Assembly: GCF_004366795.1 (NCBI RefSeq)
Contig: NZ_SORF01000001.1
Span: forward strand, 248,001-312,000
Origin: Alicyclobacillus sacchari
Lineage (GTDB): Bacteria; Bacillota; Bacilli; Alicyclobacillales; Alicyclobacillaceae
Direction of reading: 5' to 3'
DNA length: 64,000 nt
Shown: piece by piece, positions 40,786 to 49,496 of the stretch
Layout: every line of letters begins with the position of its first letter
Position numbering within the stretch: position 1 is the first letter of the stretch
Notes under the pieces: model-generated
Database searches by the model: none
What the model was told of the DNA's origin: nothing
What the model saw: the letters and a program-made list of their open reading frames with translations, nothing else
Program-made: the position numbers and the translations under genes

Positions 40786-41490
40786 ATGGACGAAGATCGG
40801 CAAAAACCTGGGTCTCATCATCCTCACATCGAATCGTTGGTCGAAACAGAAGTTGAACAATGGGCGCGGTACGCCATGCGGGTGCCGCGCACGTCATTTT
40901 TCCTCGCCATTTGTGTTATCGGGGCACTGCTTACTGCGCTCTCCCTCACACTGCATATCCTGCCATGGTGGACCGTTGTAGGCGTGACTGGCATACTTAT
41001 CATTCCACTCATTGCATCGGTGCTGCGCAAGCACCATGTCTGGACACGCAGGATGGCGCTGACCACCATCACTGTGCTAACCACTGGGCTTTTGATTAGT
41101 GTGTTTTACCTCGTCGTCGCGCTATTCCACCATACGGAATCCGCGCTCTCCCTTTTCCGGGACGCCATACTTCTCTGGACGACAAACGTTCTTATATTTG
41201 CGGTATGGTACTGGGAAGTGGACCAAGGGGGGCCGTTGAAGCGTCACGCCGGCGTACCAGAGGCTCCTGACCTTCTGTTTCCGCAGATGATATCGGACAT
41301 TTCATATTGGCAGAATTGGCATCCCGCGTTTGTGGATTATCTGTTCCTCGCCTTCAATACAAGCACGGCCTTCAGCCCCACCGACACAGCGGCCTTATCA
41401 CAACGCATCAAAGTGTTGATGATGACACAATCGTCGATCTCGCTGGTGGTTGTCGCCGTGATCGCGGCAAGAGCCATCAATATTGCCTAA
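40786..41490 (+). CDS. Membrane protein of unknown function, DUF1345-like
   Basis: 234 residues. A soluble N-terminus of about 40 residues is followed by about six hydrophobic segments. The last part, VDYLFLAFNTSTAFSPTDTAAL and QRIKVLMMTQSSISLVVVAV, resembles the C-terminal pair of helices of DUF1345 or ion-channel-like proteins, but I cannot assign it firmly. AGGGGGC precedes the ATG. It starts 27 bases after the glycosyltransferase stop and is probably the last gene of the polysaccharide cluster. Confidence 0.7.
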   Translation: MDEDRQKPGSHHPHIESLVETEVEQWARYAMRVPRTSFFLAICVIGALLTALSLTLHILPWWTVVGVTGILIIPLIASVLRKHHVWTRRMALTTITVLTTGLLISVFYLVVALFHHTESALSLFRDAILLWTTNVLIFAVWYWEVDQGGPLKRHAGVPEAPDLLFPQMISDISYWQNWHPAFVDYLFLAFNTSTAFSPTDTAALSQRIKVLMMTQSSISLVVVAVIAARAINIA

Positions 41491-41523
41491 TGGCCTAGGA
41501 CGATGACTGTAATATCGAGGTGG

Positions 41524-42405
41524 TCAAGATGCTGAAATAAATCTCTCTGTTCCGGCCGGAACCTTCCCCTGACTGGGTGTGAAATCGACGGAAAATATAA
41601 CTGGTGGCAAGACTTCGAGGACTCTCTCCTTGCCCTTCTGCAACCTCAAAGCAGGCTGAAACACGAGTCCGTGTTGAATACTTTCCGGCCGAACGGACAG
41701 CTTGTACAACAGGGTGATTTCCTTTCCCGGCTGCACCATCACAGGTGCTTGAAAGGCAAGTGTGCGATTTGGTCGCGGTGCCTGCAGTGCCTGGCGCGAA
41801 TAATGAATATCCCCTATCCAATCGTCGCCAGCCTGTTCAAACCCCAATATGGATACCGGATCGTTTGTGTTGTTTGTAAGCGTCATCGCGAGCCATTGAT
41901 TCGACCACACCATTGCGCCTGACGCGCCACCAGTATACGTGTCGACGCCGAGCCAAGTTGCAGAATGCGGAACAACACGACACGTTACCGTACCATAGGG
42001 TAGTATTCGCTGCCAAAGATTTGTAGACACATAAAAATTCAGTCTTTGATTGTACAGGCTGTGTGATGGCTTAAAGTTAAACACAAAGTGATAGACGCTA
42101 TAAGAGCGGCCTTTATCTTTTGAACCTATTGGTTCCCGCCAAAAGCTTCCTAGCGTAACGCCTCCTGTTTGATTCAGTAAACGAGCGCTGGTCAAAGACG
42201 CTGAATCTGTCGTCCACACGTCGTATCTGAACGTTAAGGGGTGAGAGCGATCCACGATAGCATTCACACGCCAGCCACCGCCTGCCCACCAACGCGAGCT
42301 GTTGGTCGCGGCATGCCGGGAGACTGGTTGTCGAGACCCTATGGCGCCAACACCGAATAGTATGGCGACGGCCACAATCATGGTAATTCCCCAGATTCGA
42401 CGCAT
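41524..42405 (-). CDS. Membrane-anchored exported protein, unknown function
   Basis: 293 residues from ATG 42405 (TTG 42408 is in frame, but too close to GGGTGAG). One N-terminal membrane segment or uncleaved signal (about 7-25), then a Trp-rich extracellular part (RWWAGGGWRV, GSFWREPIG, NLWQRILPYG), predicted beta-rich. I do not recognise a family. Converges on the DUF1345-like gene. It lies 42 bases downstream of a GNAT gene on the same strand and may share its transcript. Confidence 0.65.
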   Translation of the reverse strand: MRRIWGITMIVAVAILFGVGAIGSRQPVSRHAATNSSRWWAGGGWRVNAIVDRSHPLTFRYDVWTTDSASLTSARLLNQTGGVTLGSFWREPIGSKDKGRSYSVYHFVFNFKPSHSLYNQRLNFYVSTNLWQRILPYGTVTCRVVPHSATWLGVDTYTGGASGAMVWSNQWLAMTLTNNTNDPVSILGFEQAGDDWIGDIHYSRQALQAPRPNRTLAFQAPVMVQPGKEITLLYKLSVRPESIQHGLVFQPALRLQKGKERVLEVLPPVIFSVDFTPSQGKVPAGTERFISAS

Positions 42406-42447
42406 CAACTCACCCGTTCTGTCGAAGTTGTTCTATCACAATGAGGG

Positions 42448-42945
42448 TTACAGCCACTTGATCAGTTCAATTTCGTCGTGTATGGGTATACCTTGATATC
42501 CGATCACCGGAATCGACGGCTTTTGAACTCTCGCCTCGTCGATTGCCCCGAGATAGACTGCGGTGATACGGTAACCTCGACGCTGGTAAAAGCGAAGCGC
42601 TTGCAGATTGTCGTTCGACGTTATCAACTCGACGGCTTCGCACCCAGCCGTTCTGGCCCTTTCTTCGACGTCTCGCAGTAGTGCGCTGCCGACCCCAGTT
42701 CCCTCGGTTATGGCGTTGATGCTTAGCAACTCGCATTTGTTCCCATGTTGCACGTACGTTGCGGCACCTACACGGTTGCCATTCCGAATGGCAATGACAG
42801 CTGCAACATCCCGGAGGAAATAGACCTTTCCTTTGGAGATCATCGTGTCACCGCCCCACTCGCGAATCCATACGTCGTATAACCAAGCCCAATCTTCAGC
42901 CGATTTAGGCTCCTTGATGCGTGTATCTGTAGTGGCCACGTTCAT
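42448..42945 (-). CDS. GNAT-family N-acetyltransferase
   Basis: 165 residues from ATG 42945, with AAGGGGTG upstream. A longer open frame runs through the tRNA-Leu gene and must be wrong. Acetyl-CoA loop EGTGVGSALLRDVEERA, preceded by CELLSINAI and followed by NDNLQALRFYQRRGYRITAVYLGAIDEAR. This is typical of RimI/YpeA-like small-molecule or protein N-acetyltransferases; the substrate is unknown. A terminator between it and the tRNA gene implies its own promoter. Confidence 0.88.
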   Translation of the reverse strand: MNVATTDTRIKEPKSAEDWAWLYDVWIREWGGDTMISKGKVYFLRDVAAVIAIRNGNRVGAATYVQHGNKCELLSINAITEGTGVGSALLRDVEERARTAGCEAVELITSNDNLQALRFYQRRGYRITAVYLGAIDEARVQKPSIPVIGYQGIPIHDEIELIKWL

Positions 42946-42988
42946 ACACCCCTTCTCGGGCGGTGGTTTCCATGAAAACATACGCAAC

Positions 42989-43028
42989 AAAAAAGAACTC
43001 GTCAACAGAAAAATCTCTGCCAACGAGT
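42989..43028 (-). terminator. Terminator of tRNA-Leu
   Basis: ACTCGT pairs with ACGAGT (42997-43002 and 43023-43028) with a further CAGA/TCTG-type stem inside, followed by a T-run (42989-42994) on the minus strand. Sits 14 bases after the CCA end. Confidence 0.8.
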
Positions 43029-43041
43029 CCTCGCAACAGTT

Positions 43042-43126
43042 TGGTGTCGAGAGCGGGACTTGAACCCGCACGGGTTTCCCCACACGCCCCTCAAACGTGC
43101 GCGTCTGCCAATTCCGCCATCCCGAC
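43042..43126 (-). tRNA. tRNA-Leu (anticodon GAG)
   Basis: 85 bases including an encoded CCA. Acceptor stem GTCGGGA / TCTCGAC (one G-T pair), discriminator A, D-arm GGCGGAATTGGCAGACGC, anticodon stem CACGT/GCGTG with loop TTGAGGG, hence anticodon GAG for CUC and CUU. A class II long variable arm (TGTGGGGAAACCCGTGC) and a T-arm GGGTTCAAGTCCC complete it. Confidence 0.97.
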
Positions 43127-43155
43127 ATGCGATGTAAAGCGAATCAACGTTTTTG

Positions 43156-43184
43156 ATTATACTGGCCGAGACTCCATTTGTCAA
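43156..43184 (-). promoter_or_regulatory. Consensus promoter of tRNA-Leu
   Basis: On the minus strand TTGACA (43184-43179), exactly 17 bases, TATAAT (43161-43156): a perfect sigma-A promoter about 30 bases before the tRNA 5' end. Confidence 0.92.
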
Positions 43185-43239
43185 GGACAATACGCCATTT
43201 GATTTCACACGCTGGAAAACAGTCGGTTGCCGACGATGA

Positions 43240-44505
43240 CTAAGGACTTTTTTGCGACCTGTCTGCGTCAAAATATCGAAACATATATCCATAAAGCAGT
43301 GACGAGACTAATTGCAAGCCACCGGCAAGCAGAAAAGGTAATGCGAAACTGCCACTGTCCAGGAGCGCTCCTGAAAGGGACGGACCGATAGCAGACGCTA
43401 GGCGCGTGAAAAACGAGTTTATGCTCAATGAAAAACCGCGTCGCTGATCCCTGGTTACACTACTTCCAAGAGCCGAGCGAGTACCTTGCGTACCGCGGCT
43501 CAGTGCGGAGCGGATCGTATACACTGCCGATGCCAGCCAGAATGTCGGCATGAGTGGTAGAATGAGCATGAATACAACGCCGGCCAAGCGCAGCCAAACG
43601 ACGGATCGCACCATGCCAAACCGCTCTGCAGCTATTCCTGAGAACATAGCTGCAAGCCCTGTGACAACAAAGGAACCGGCAAGTGTAACACCAATTTGTG
43701 CGGAATCTGCACCAAACCGCGCCGCAAACCAGTATGTCACCATCGGTCCGACAAAACCCACGCCAAGACCATTTAGCAAATTGACAAAGGCCAGCTTGGC
43801 CATGTTGCGATTTTCCTGGCGACGAACATCGCGTTCCAAGATTTGTTCAGTGGCCTTTGAATCTAGGGGTTCAGCGTTTGCATGGTCTTTCGATCCCCGG
43901 CGTTGCGGAGCCTTTCCGCCGGGAGCACGTGCAATCACCATGGCACAACCTAGCGATATCACGCACAAGCCAAAAAAGAGAGGTCGGTACGCGGCAGCTC
44001 CAGCCAGCGAATGCATCCACAGGCGCGGCAGGCCACCAAGAACAGCTCCCAAGGCCATACCGAAAAAGCCTAAGGCCGTATTTGTACTAAACACTTTGCT
44101 TCGCCGTTCGCGTGCTACCCCGCTCGCCAACCACGCTTGCTCTGCCGGTGTAAATGGCCCGGCAGCGCCATTCTGCCCCCTGCCGAAGCCGGTGAGGACG
44201 ATGGCCACAGCAAGTATGTACGGATTCCTGCACAATCCAATGACAAGCGCTGCACAGGCTGTCATGCACTCGTAGGCAAACAGAAACGGTTTGCGACCAA
44301 CTCGATCACTCAGCACACCCACGAGCAGAATGAGCGCCGCTCCACACACGCCCGCAGCCGACATGACGCCTCCAATTTCCGCCGCCGACCATTGTAAATC
44401 CCGCAAATACAGTGTCATATCGACAATCGCAACGCCTTGTGCCACGCTTCGGAGCGCGCGAGCCGTCTGTAAATAGCGTACCGTCGATGACCCATTCGCC
44501 GCCAA
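43240..44505 (-). CDS. MFS transporter
   Basis: 421 residues from TTG 44505, which follows AGGTGA at 6 bases. Twelve membrane segments with motif A as GVLSDRVGRKPFLF between TM2 and TM3 and a long basic cytosolic loop in the middle (about 205-235). Similar to uncharacterised MFS exporters of the YfmO/QuaD kind; the substrate is unknown. Starts 21 bases after the lytic transglycosylase stop on the same strand, so they may be co-transcribed. Confidence 0.85.
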   Translation of the reverse strand: MAANGSSTVRYLQTARALRSVAQGVAIVDMTLYLRDLQWSAAEIGGVMSAAGVCGAALILLVGVLSDRVGRKPFLFAYECMTACAALVIGLCRNPYILAVAIVLTGFGRGQNGAAGPFTPAEQAWLASGVARERRSKVFSTNTALGFFGMALGAVLGGLPRLWMHSLAGAAAYRPLFFGLCVISLGCAMVIARAPGGKAPQRRGSKDHANAEPLDSKATEQILERDVRRQENRNMAKLAFVNLLNGLGVGFVGPMVTYWFAARFGADSAQIGVTLAGSFVVTGLAAMFSGIAAERFGMVRSVVWLRLAGVVFMLILPLMPTFWLASAVYTIRSALSRGTQGTRSALGSSVTRDQRRGFSLSINSFFTRLASAIGPSLSGALLDSGSFALPFLLAGGLQLVSSLLYGYMFRYFDADRSQKSP

Positions 44506-44526
44506 TTATCTTCACCTAGGTTCTTG

Positions 44527-45195
44527 TCAGGATGTCGTCGAATTTGCCGACGAGATCGTCTTCCATGCAGGATTGCGGCCATAAATCTTACGGTACAATT
44601 CATAATTGTAAAAGACGCGATCGACAAAGTGCCTCGTCTCGCCAACGGGGATCTCATCGATGTCATCCAGCTTACCGTTCCACACGCCGGCCTTTAACCA
44701 TGTGGAGACGCGGCGTGGACCAGCGTTGTACGCGGCTATGGCCGCCACTTCGTTGCCCTGAAACTGCTGTATCAAGCTCTTCACGTACCAACTGCCAATC
44801 AAAATGTTGTATTCTGGGCTGGCCAACTTCTTCGCGTCCTTGGGCAACCGATTCACAGCTGCCCCGGAACCTGTTGTTTGATTGCGGATCATCTCTGCAA
44901 TCCACTCTGCCGTCTGCGGCATCAACTGCATAAGTCCCACGGCCCCAGCATGTGACACGTCCTGAGTGTGAAATTTACTCTCAACTCGGATTACACTTGC
45001 AATCAGCAGTGGATCGACATTCGCAGAAGCGGCAGCCTGTTGGATGTTCTTTTGATAGTGAATCGGGTACATCATCCGCCAGAAGGCATTCGTGGAAATC
45101 ACGACAAGGACTGCAACCAGCAGAACCGCCGCGATTATCGAACGTCGGTTCAGGACAATGAAGCGCGGCCGTCGCCCTTGCGAATCTCGCTCCAT
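44527..45195 (-). CDS. Lytic murein transglycosylase (Slt/YjbJ type)
   Basis: 222 residues. A single N-terminal membrane anchor (about 20-36) and a GH23 soluble lytic transglycosylase domain. The catalytic Glu is E72 in SVIRVESKF; GLMQLMPQTAEWIA and AAIAAYNAGPRRV are the other family motifs. It cleaves peptidoglycan between MurNAc and GlcNAc outside the cell. The start lies 46 bases inside coaE, as in many Bacilli where this gene follows coaE and mutM. Confidence 0.92.
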   Translation of the reverse strand: MERDSQGRRPRFIVLNRRSIIAAVLLVAVLVVISTNAFWRMMYPIHYQKNIQQAAASANVDPLLIASVIRVESKFHTQDVSHAGAVGLMQLMPQTAEWIAEMIRNQTTGSGAAVNRLPKDAKKLASPEYNILIGSWYVKSLIQQFQGNEVAAIAAYNAGPRRVSTWLKAGVWNGKLDDIDEIPVGETRHFVDRVFYNYELYRKIYGRNPAWKTISSANSTTS

Positions 45196-45776
45196 ACCTG
45201 CAACACCTGCTCCCGAGTGTTTTCGATGGATCCGTCGTTGTCAATCACATAAGTCGCCAATTTGCACTTCTCTGCGAGCGGCATCTGCGCATGAATGCGT
45301 GCCAGCGCGGCGGATCGATCCAACCCGTCGCGCGCGATCACGCGATGGATCTGCGTTTCGAGGCTCGCGTAGACCACAATCGTCGCATCGACGAACCGCT
45401 TCGCCGTTCCTTCAAAGAGCAGTGGAACGTCCCAAATCACGGCTTCTCCAGGGTGCTTGATCCAGTATGCATGGGTTTCCTCCAACATGCCGCGCTGAAC
45501 CCGCGGGTGCGTAATGGCGTTGAGCCGCATACGCTTCGTGGCGTCTTGAAAGACAATGGCTCCGAGCTGCTTGCGATTGAGTGAACCGTCTGGCAACAAC
45601 ACCTCTTGCCCAAACTCGCGCACGATTTCCGCAAGACCGTCGCTGCCAACCTCGACTACGCGCCGCGCCCAAACGTCTGCATCCACGACATAGGCACCGA
45701 GATCGCGCAGCATCGCGGTCACCGTGCTCTTGCCGCTGCCGATCCCGCCCGTCAAACCGATGATTCGCCCTTTCAT
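45150..45776 (-). CDS. coaE: Dephospho-CoA kinase
   Basis: 208 residues from ATG 45776, with AGAGGTGG upstream. Last step of coenzyme A synthesis. The P-loop IGLTGGIGSGKST is at the N-terminus, VVDADVWARRVVE is the substrate-binding DAD segment, and the lid region is IARDGLDRSAALARI. It overlaps mutM by 4 bases (ATGA), and the lytic transglycosylase gene starts inside it, so mutM-coaE-slt form one operon. Confidence 0.95.
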   Translation of the reverse strand: MKGRIIGLTGGIGSGKSTVTAMLRDLGAYVVDADVWARRVVEVGSDGLAEIVREFGQEVLLPDGSLNRKQLGAIVFQDATKRMRLNAITHPRVQRGMLEETHAYWIKHPGEAVIWDVPLLFEGTAKRFVDATIVVYASLETQIHRVIARDGLDRSAALARIHAQMPLAEKCKLATYVIDNDGSIENTREQVLQVWSEIRKGDGRASLS

Positions 45777-46642
45777 CGACCCACCTCTCGCTCTGGCTTC
45801 GCTGCGACCCTTGAAGTGCGACCGGGGCGCTGGCAATGCGGGCAGTAATGAGTGCCCCTCCCGCCGATGCGGATTCGCTGAATTTCGCGGCCGCATTGGC
45901 AGCAAGGTTCTCCTGTTCGTCCATATACGTTCAATTGAATCTGAAAGCCTCCATGTCGCCCATAGCCGTCCTGATACGTGCGAATGGACGATCCTCCCGC
46001 GTCAATCGCTCTCCCCAGCACATCCCGTACGGCCGCCAACAACCTGATAAGCCGCTTGGGGCCGATGCGATTGGCCGGTTCCAAGGGATGGATGCCGCTC
46101 AAAAACAGCGCCTCGTCCACGTAAATGTTGCCAAGCCCCGCAATGACCGTCTGATCGAGCAACACAGCCTTCACCGGAGCTGTTCGCTTTGCGAGCGAAC
46201 GACGTAAAGCGGCTGGCGTCAGGCTCGGATCAAAAGGCTCAGGTCCGAGCGCCCGTAGCCCACTGGGCCACGACTCGTCCGGCAGCAGCAAGTCCATTGT
46301 CCCAAACTGCCGCACGTCGCGATACCTGAGATCTCGTCCGCTCGCGAGTCGAAAGATGACATGCGAATGCAAAGCCACAGGCTCACCGGTTGGGACGACT
46401 CGATACTGGCCCTCCATCCGAAGATGCGAAACGAGCGTGTAGGGAGCCAAGTCGAACAGAAGGTACTTGCCTCTGCGCCCGATGCCACGGATGGTCCGTC
46501 CACTCGCGCGATCGACAAATTCCGTCACAGAAGGGTAGCGAATGATCCGGGGTAGCGTGACCTGTACATCGACAATGGTGTCGCCGTTGACCAACTCAGC
46601 AAGCCCACGGCGAACTGTCTCCACTTCCGGCAGTTCCGGCAT
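45773..46642 (-). CDS. mutM: Formamidopyrimidine-DNA glycosylase
   Basis: 289 residues. Removes 8-oxoguanine and Fapy lesions. The N-terminal MPELPEVETVRRGL places the catalytic Pro2 and Glu3; the zinc finger at the C-terminus has four Cys (CCQCGREI and YCPHCQ). A QTVIAGLGNIYVDEALF helix-2-turn-helix motif is present. GGAGGGG lies before the ATG. The stop of polA lies 30 bases upstream, so polA and mutM are likely one transcript. Confidence 0.97.
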   Translation of the reverse strand: MPELPEVETVRRGLAELVNGDTIVDVQVTLPRIIRYPSVTEFVDRASGRTIRGIGRRGKYLLFDLAPYTLVSHLRMEGQYRVVPTGEPVALHSHVIFRLASGRDLRYRDVRQFGTMDLLLPDESWPSGLRALGPEPFDPSLTPAALRRSLAKRTAPVKAVLLDQTVIAGLGNIYVDEALFLSGIHPLEPANRIGPKRLIRLLAAVRDVLGRAIDAGGSSIRTYQDGYGRHGGFQIQLNVYGRTGEPCCQCGREIQRIRIGGRGTHYCPHCQRPGRTSRVAAKPEREVGR

Positions 46643-46672
46643 ACCGATCCCCTCCCCTTGTGCATTGCAGAC

Positions 46673-49318
46673 TTACTTCGCATCGTACCAAGTATGTCCA
46701 TACGCAGTATCCACGCGCAGCGGCACATTTAAGGTCATCGCGTTTTCCATGTTGTCCTGCACCAAACGCTGTAGCTCTTCCAATTCATCGTGTGGGCATT
46801 CAAAAATCAATTCGTCGTGCACCTGCAGCAACATACGCGCATCCATCTGTGCCGCTCGCAGCGCTTGATCGATCCGCACCATCGCCAATTTGATCAGATC
46901 GGCAGCCGTACCCTGAATCGGCGTGTTCATCGCCGTGCGCTCTGCAAAACTGCGCAAGTGGAAGTTGCGACTCCGGATATCGGGTACATAGCGCCGGCGG
47001 TTCATCAATGTCGTGACATAGCCCTTCGATCTCGCCTGTTCGACGATCTCGTCCATATACTTGCGCACCCCTGGGAACTTGCGAAAATACTCTTCTATGA
47101 ACCGCTTCGCGTCCTTCTGTGGGATGTTCAAGTTCTGCGCAAGACCAAAGTCGCTGATGCCGTACACGATCCCAAAATTCACGGCTTTCGCCTGCCGGCG
47201 CATCAAAGCCGTCACCTCTTCGGGCGAAACCTCAAACACGTCACTTGCAGTCCGTGTATGGATGTCCATGCCGCTGCGAAATGCGCCGATCAGAGCTTCA
47301 TCCCCAGACAGATGCGCCAAAATACGCAGCTCGATTTGCGAGTAGTCCGCCGCAAAGATCAGCCAATCCGGATAGGTCGGTTCGAACACCTGGCGCAAGC
47401 GCCTGCCTTCCTCCAAGCGAATGGGTATGTTTTGCAGATTTGGTTCGCTACTGGACAGGCGTCCGGTCGCGGTCAACGCTTGGTGAAAGCGTGTGTGAAT
47501 ACGGCCGGTTTCCTTGCGAATCATCTTCAGCAAACCGTCGACATAGGTCGACTGCAACTTTGAGAGTTGGCGATAGTCGAGTATCTTGGCCACCACATCG
47601 TGATAAGGCGCAAGTTTTTCGAGTACATCCGCACTTGTCGAATATCCCGTCTTCGTCTTTTTCACAGCTGGGAGGTTGAGTTTCTCAAACAAGATTTCTC
47701 CGAGTTGTTTCGGCGAATTGATGTTGAATGAAACACCCGCCAGTTCATAAATTTCTTGCGTCAAACGGTCGATGCGCGCCGACAAATCGGTTCCAAACGC
47801 TCGCAGTTTGTCCGCATTCACGTGAAACCCGGTGATCTCCATTTTCGCAAGGACAAACGCCAGTGGTAGCTCGACCTGTCTGTATAGATCGTCTAACTCC
47901 TGCGCAGTCAAGGCATATTGAAGTGATTGGCACAACTCGGGAAGTTTGGCCGCAACGTACGTGAGCAGTGCCTCACGATGATGTGTGACTTCTGTCACGT
48001 CTGGCACCTCAACGTGCAATTCACGGCGAAGGATGTCTCCCAACTCCACTTCACCGTCAGTTGGATTCAATAAATACGCTGCCAATTTGACATCGTCCCA
48101 ATGACCGTCAGGAGACAGTCCAATTCCGTGTGCGTCGAGGGCGAATGCCATCGACTTCAGATCAAACACGACTTTCGGAGTGTCGCTGAGCAACCAAGAA
48201 CGGATATCACTCAACTCAAGTTCTTCATCAAAGCATACATAGAACGCCTGTTTCGCTGTCGCCAACGCGACGCCACGGATTTCCGCGTAATGGTAATCCG
48301 GGGGTTGCAAATCGAGAATGCAGCCCACAGGCCCCGTCAAACCATTCCATACCCGTTTTAAATCGGCGACCTGAACGATCCGCTCAAACGAAAACGTCGT
48401 CCATGCATCCTGTTCGCTGGACTCGTCATCCGTCGACGCCTGGCTCATTTCCTCGGAAATTTTGTCGATTAACGAATGGAACTCCAATTCCTTAAACCAT
48501 GCGATCGCCTGATTGGCGTCATACCCATGATAAGCGAGATCGTCCAGCGTGACTTCGAGCGGTGCATCGCGATGAATGGTTGCGAGTTTCTTCGAAAGTA
48601 AAGCCTGATCGCGATGTTCCGCCAACCGTTCCCGCAACTTGGCGCCTGGAACCTCATCGATGTGATCCAATACAGATTCGACCGTATCAAAGCTCGTCAG
48701 CAGCTTGATGGCGGTCTTCTCTCCAACGCCCGGCACCCCCGGAATATTGTCGGAGGTATCGCCCATCAAACCTTTTAAATCAATGATTTGAATGGGGCGA
48801 AGGCGATAGCGCTGCTCGACCGCCGCTTCATCGTAATATTCAACATCCGTGATACCACGGCGCGTGAGTAATGCATGGACCCGCGACGAAACCAATTGAA
48901 GCAAATCTTTATCTCCAGATACAATTTTCGTATTCCAACCAGCCTCTTCAGCACGTTTCGACAGCGTGCCGATCACATCATCCGCCTCATAGTTTTGAAG
49001 CTCGACGACAGGAATGGACAACGCCTGCAAGGTTTGACGGGCCAGTGGAAACTGCTGGACAAGATCATCCGGAGTCTGTTCACGCGTCCCTTTATACTCT
49101 GCATAATCTGCATGACGAAATGTGCTCTTCGATTTATCGAATGCGACTGCCAAGTGCGTCGGCTGTTCCGATGCGAGCAGGCGCAAGAGCATCATGGTGA
49201 AGCCATAAACCGCGTGTGTCGGTACCCCTTGCTGATTGGAGAGCGGAGGCAACGCAAAAAAAGCACGATAGAGAATGCTGTTTCCATCAACCAGCAGTAA
49301 CTTAGGATTTTGTGGCAT
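46673..49318 (-). CDS. polA: DNA polymerase I
   Basis: 881 residues: 5'-3' exonuclease (about 1-290), a 3'-5' exonuclease-like domain (about 310-470) and the polymerase. The polymerase motifs are intact: RRQAKAVNFGIVYG (motif B), DYSQIELRILAHLSGD (motif A) and QVHDELIFE (motif C). In the proofreading domain the DxE motif is replaced (ILDLQPP), so 3'-5' exonuclease activity is probably lost, as in the Bacillus/Geobacillus enzymes. Role in Okazaki fragment maturation and repair. AGAGGTG precedes the ATG. Confidence 0.97.
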   Translation of the reverse strand: MPQNPKLLLVDGNSILYRAFFALPPLSNQQGVPTHAVYGFTMMLLRLLASEQPTHLAVAFDKSKSTFRHADYAEYKGTREQTPDDLVQQFPLARQTLQALSIPVVELQNYEADDVIGTLSKRAEEAGWNTKIVSGDKDLLQLVSSRVHALLTRRGITDVEYYDEAAVEQRYRLRPIQIIDLKGLMGDTSDNIPGVPGVGEKTAIKLLTSFDTVESVLDHIDEVPGAKLRERLAEHRDQALLSKKLATIHRDAPLEVTLDDLAYHGYDANQAIAWFKELEFHSLIDKISEEMSQASTDDESSEQDAWTTFSFERIVQVADLKRVWNGLTGPVGCILDLQPPDYHYAEIRGVALATAKQAFYVCFDEELELSDIRSWLLSDTPKVVFDLKSMAFALDAHGIGLSPDGHWDDVKLAAYLLNPTDGEVELGDILRRELHVEVPDVTEVTHHREALLTYVAAKLPELCQSLQYALTAQELDDLYRQVELPLAFVLAKMEITGFHVNADKLRAFGTDLSARIDRLTQEIYELAGVSFNINSPKQLGEILFEKLNLPAVKKTKTGYSTSADVLEKLAPYHDVVAKILDYRQLSKLQSTYVDGLLKMIRKETGRIHTRFHQALTATGRLSSSEPNLQNIPIRLEEGRRLRQVFEPTYPDWLIFAADYSQIELRILAHLSGDEALIGAFRSGMDIHTRTASDVFEVSPEEVTALMRRQAKAVNFGIVYGISDFGLAQNLNIPQKDAKRFIEEYFRKFPGVRKYMDEIVEQARSKGYVTTLMNRRRYVPDIRSRNFHLRSFAERTAMNTPIQGTAADLIKLAMVRIDQALRAAQMDARMLLQVHDELIFECPHDELEELQRLVQDNMENAMTLNVPLRVDTAYGHTWYDAK

Positions 49319-49445
49319 AAAACACCTCTAATACCGGTCTCATCCGGGGGGACTCGAAAATGCAATGGACCCTCGTTTTATTCTATCACATTTAGCCTAA
49401 CGACTCGTTTTTCGATGCCATCGCCCGCGGCCACACGCAAAAACA

Positions 49446-49475
49446 GCCAAAGGAAGACAGTAGCCTTCCTTTGGC
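49446..49475 (-). terminator. Terminator of the icd-mdh operon
   Basis: GCCAAAGGAAG / CTTCCTTTGGC, a perfect 11-bp stem with an 8-base loop, followed on the minus strand by TGTTTTTG. Separates mdh from polA. Confidence 0.9.
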
Positions 49476-49496
49476 CATGGAATCACCATTAACCTG

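Noticed and set aside
42946-43128. Longer N-terminus for the GNAT protein at 42448
   Set aside because: The extra codons are the tRNA-Leu gene and its terminator read in frame; the ribosome site AAGGGGTG places the start at 42945.
43550-44275. 241-codon plus-strand ORF
   Set aside because: Antisense shadow of the MFS gene at 43240-44505, with skewed Arg/Pro/Ser composition.
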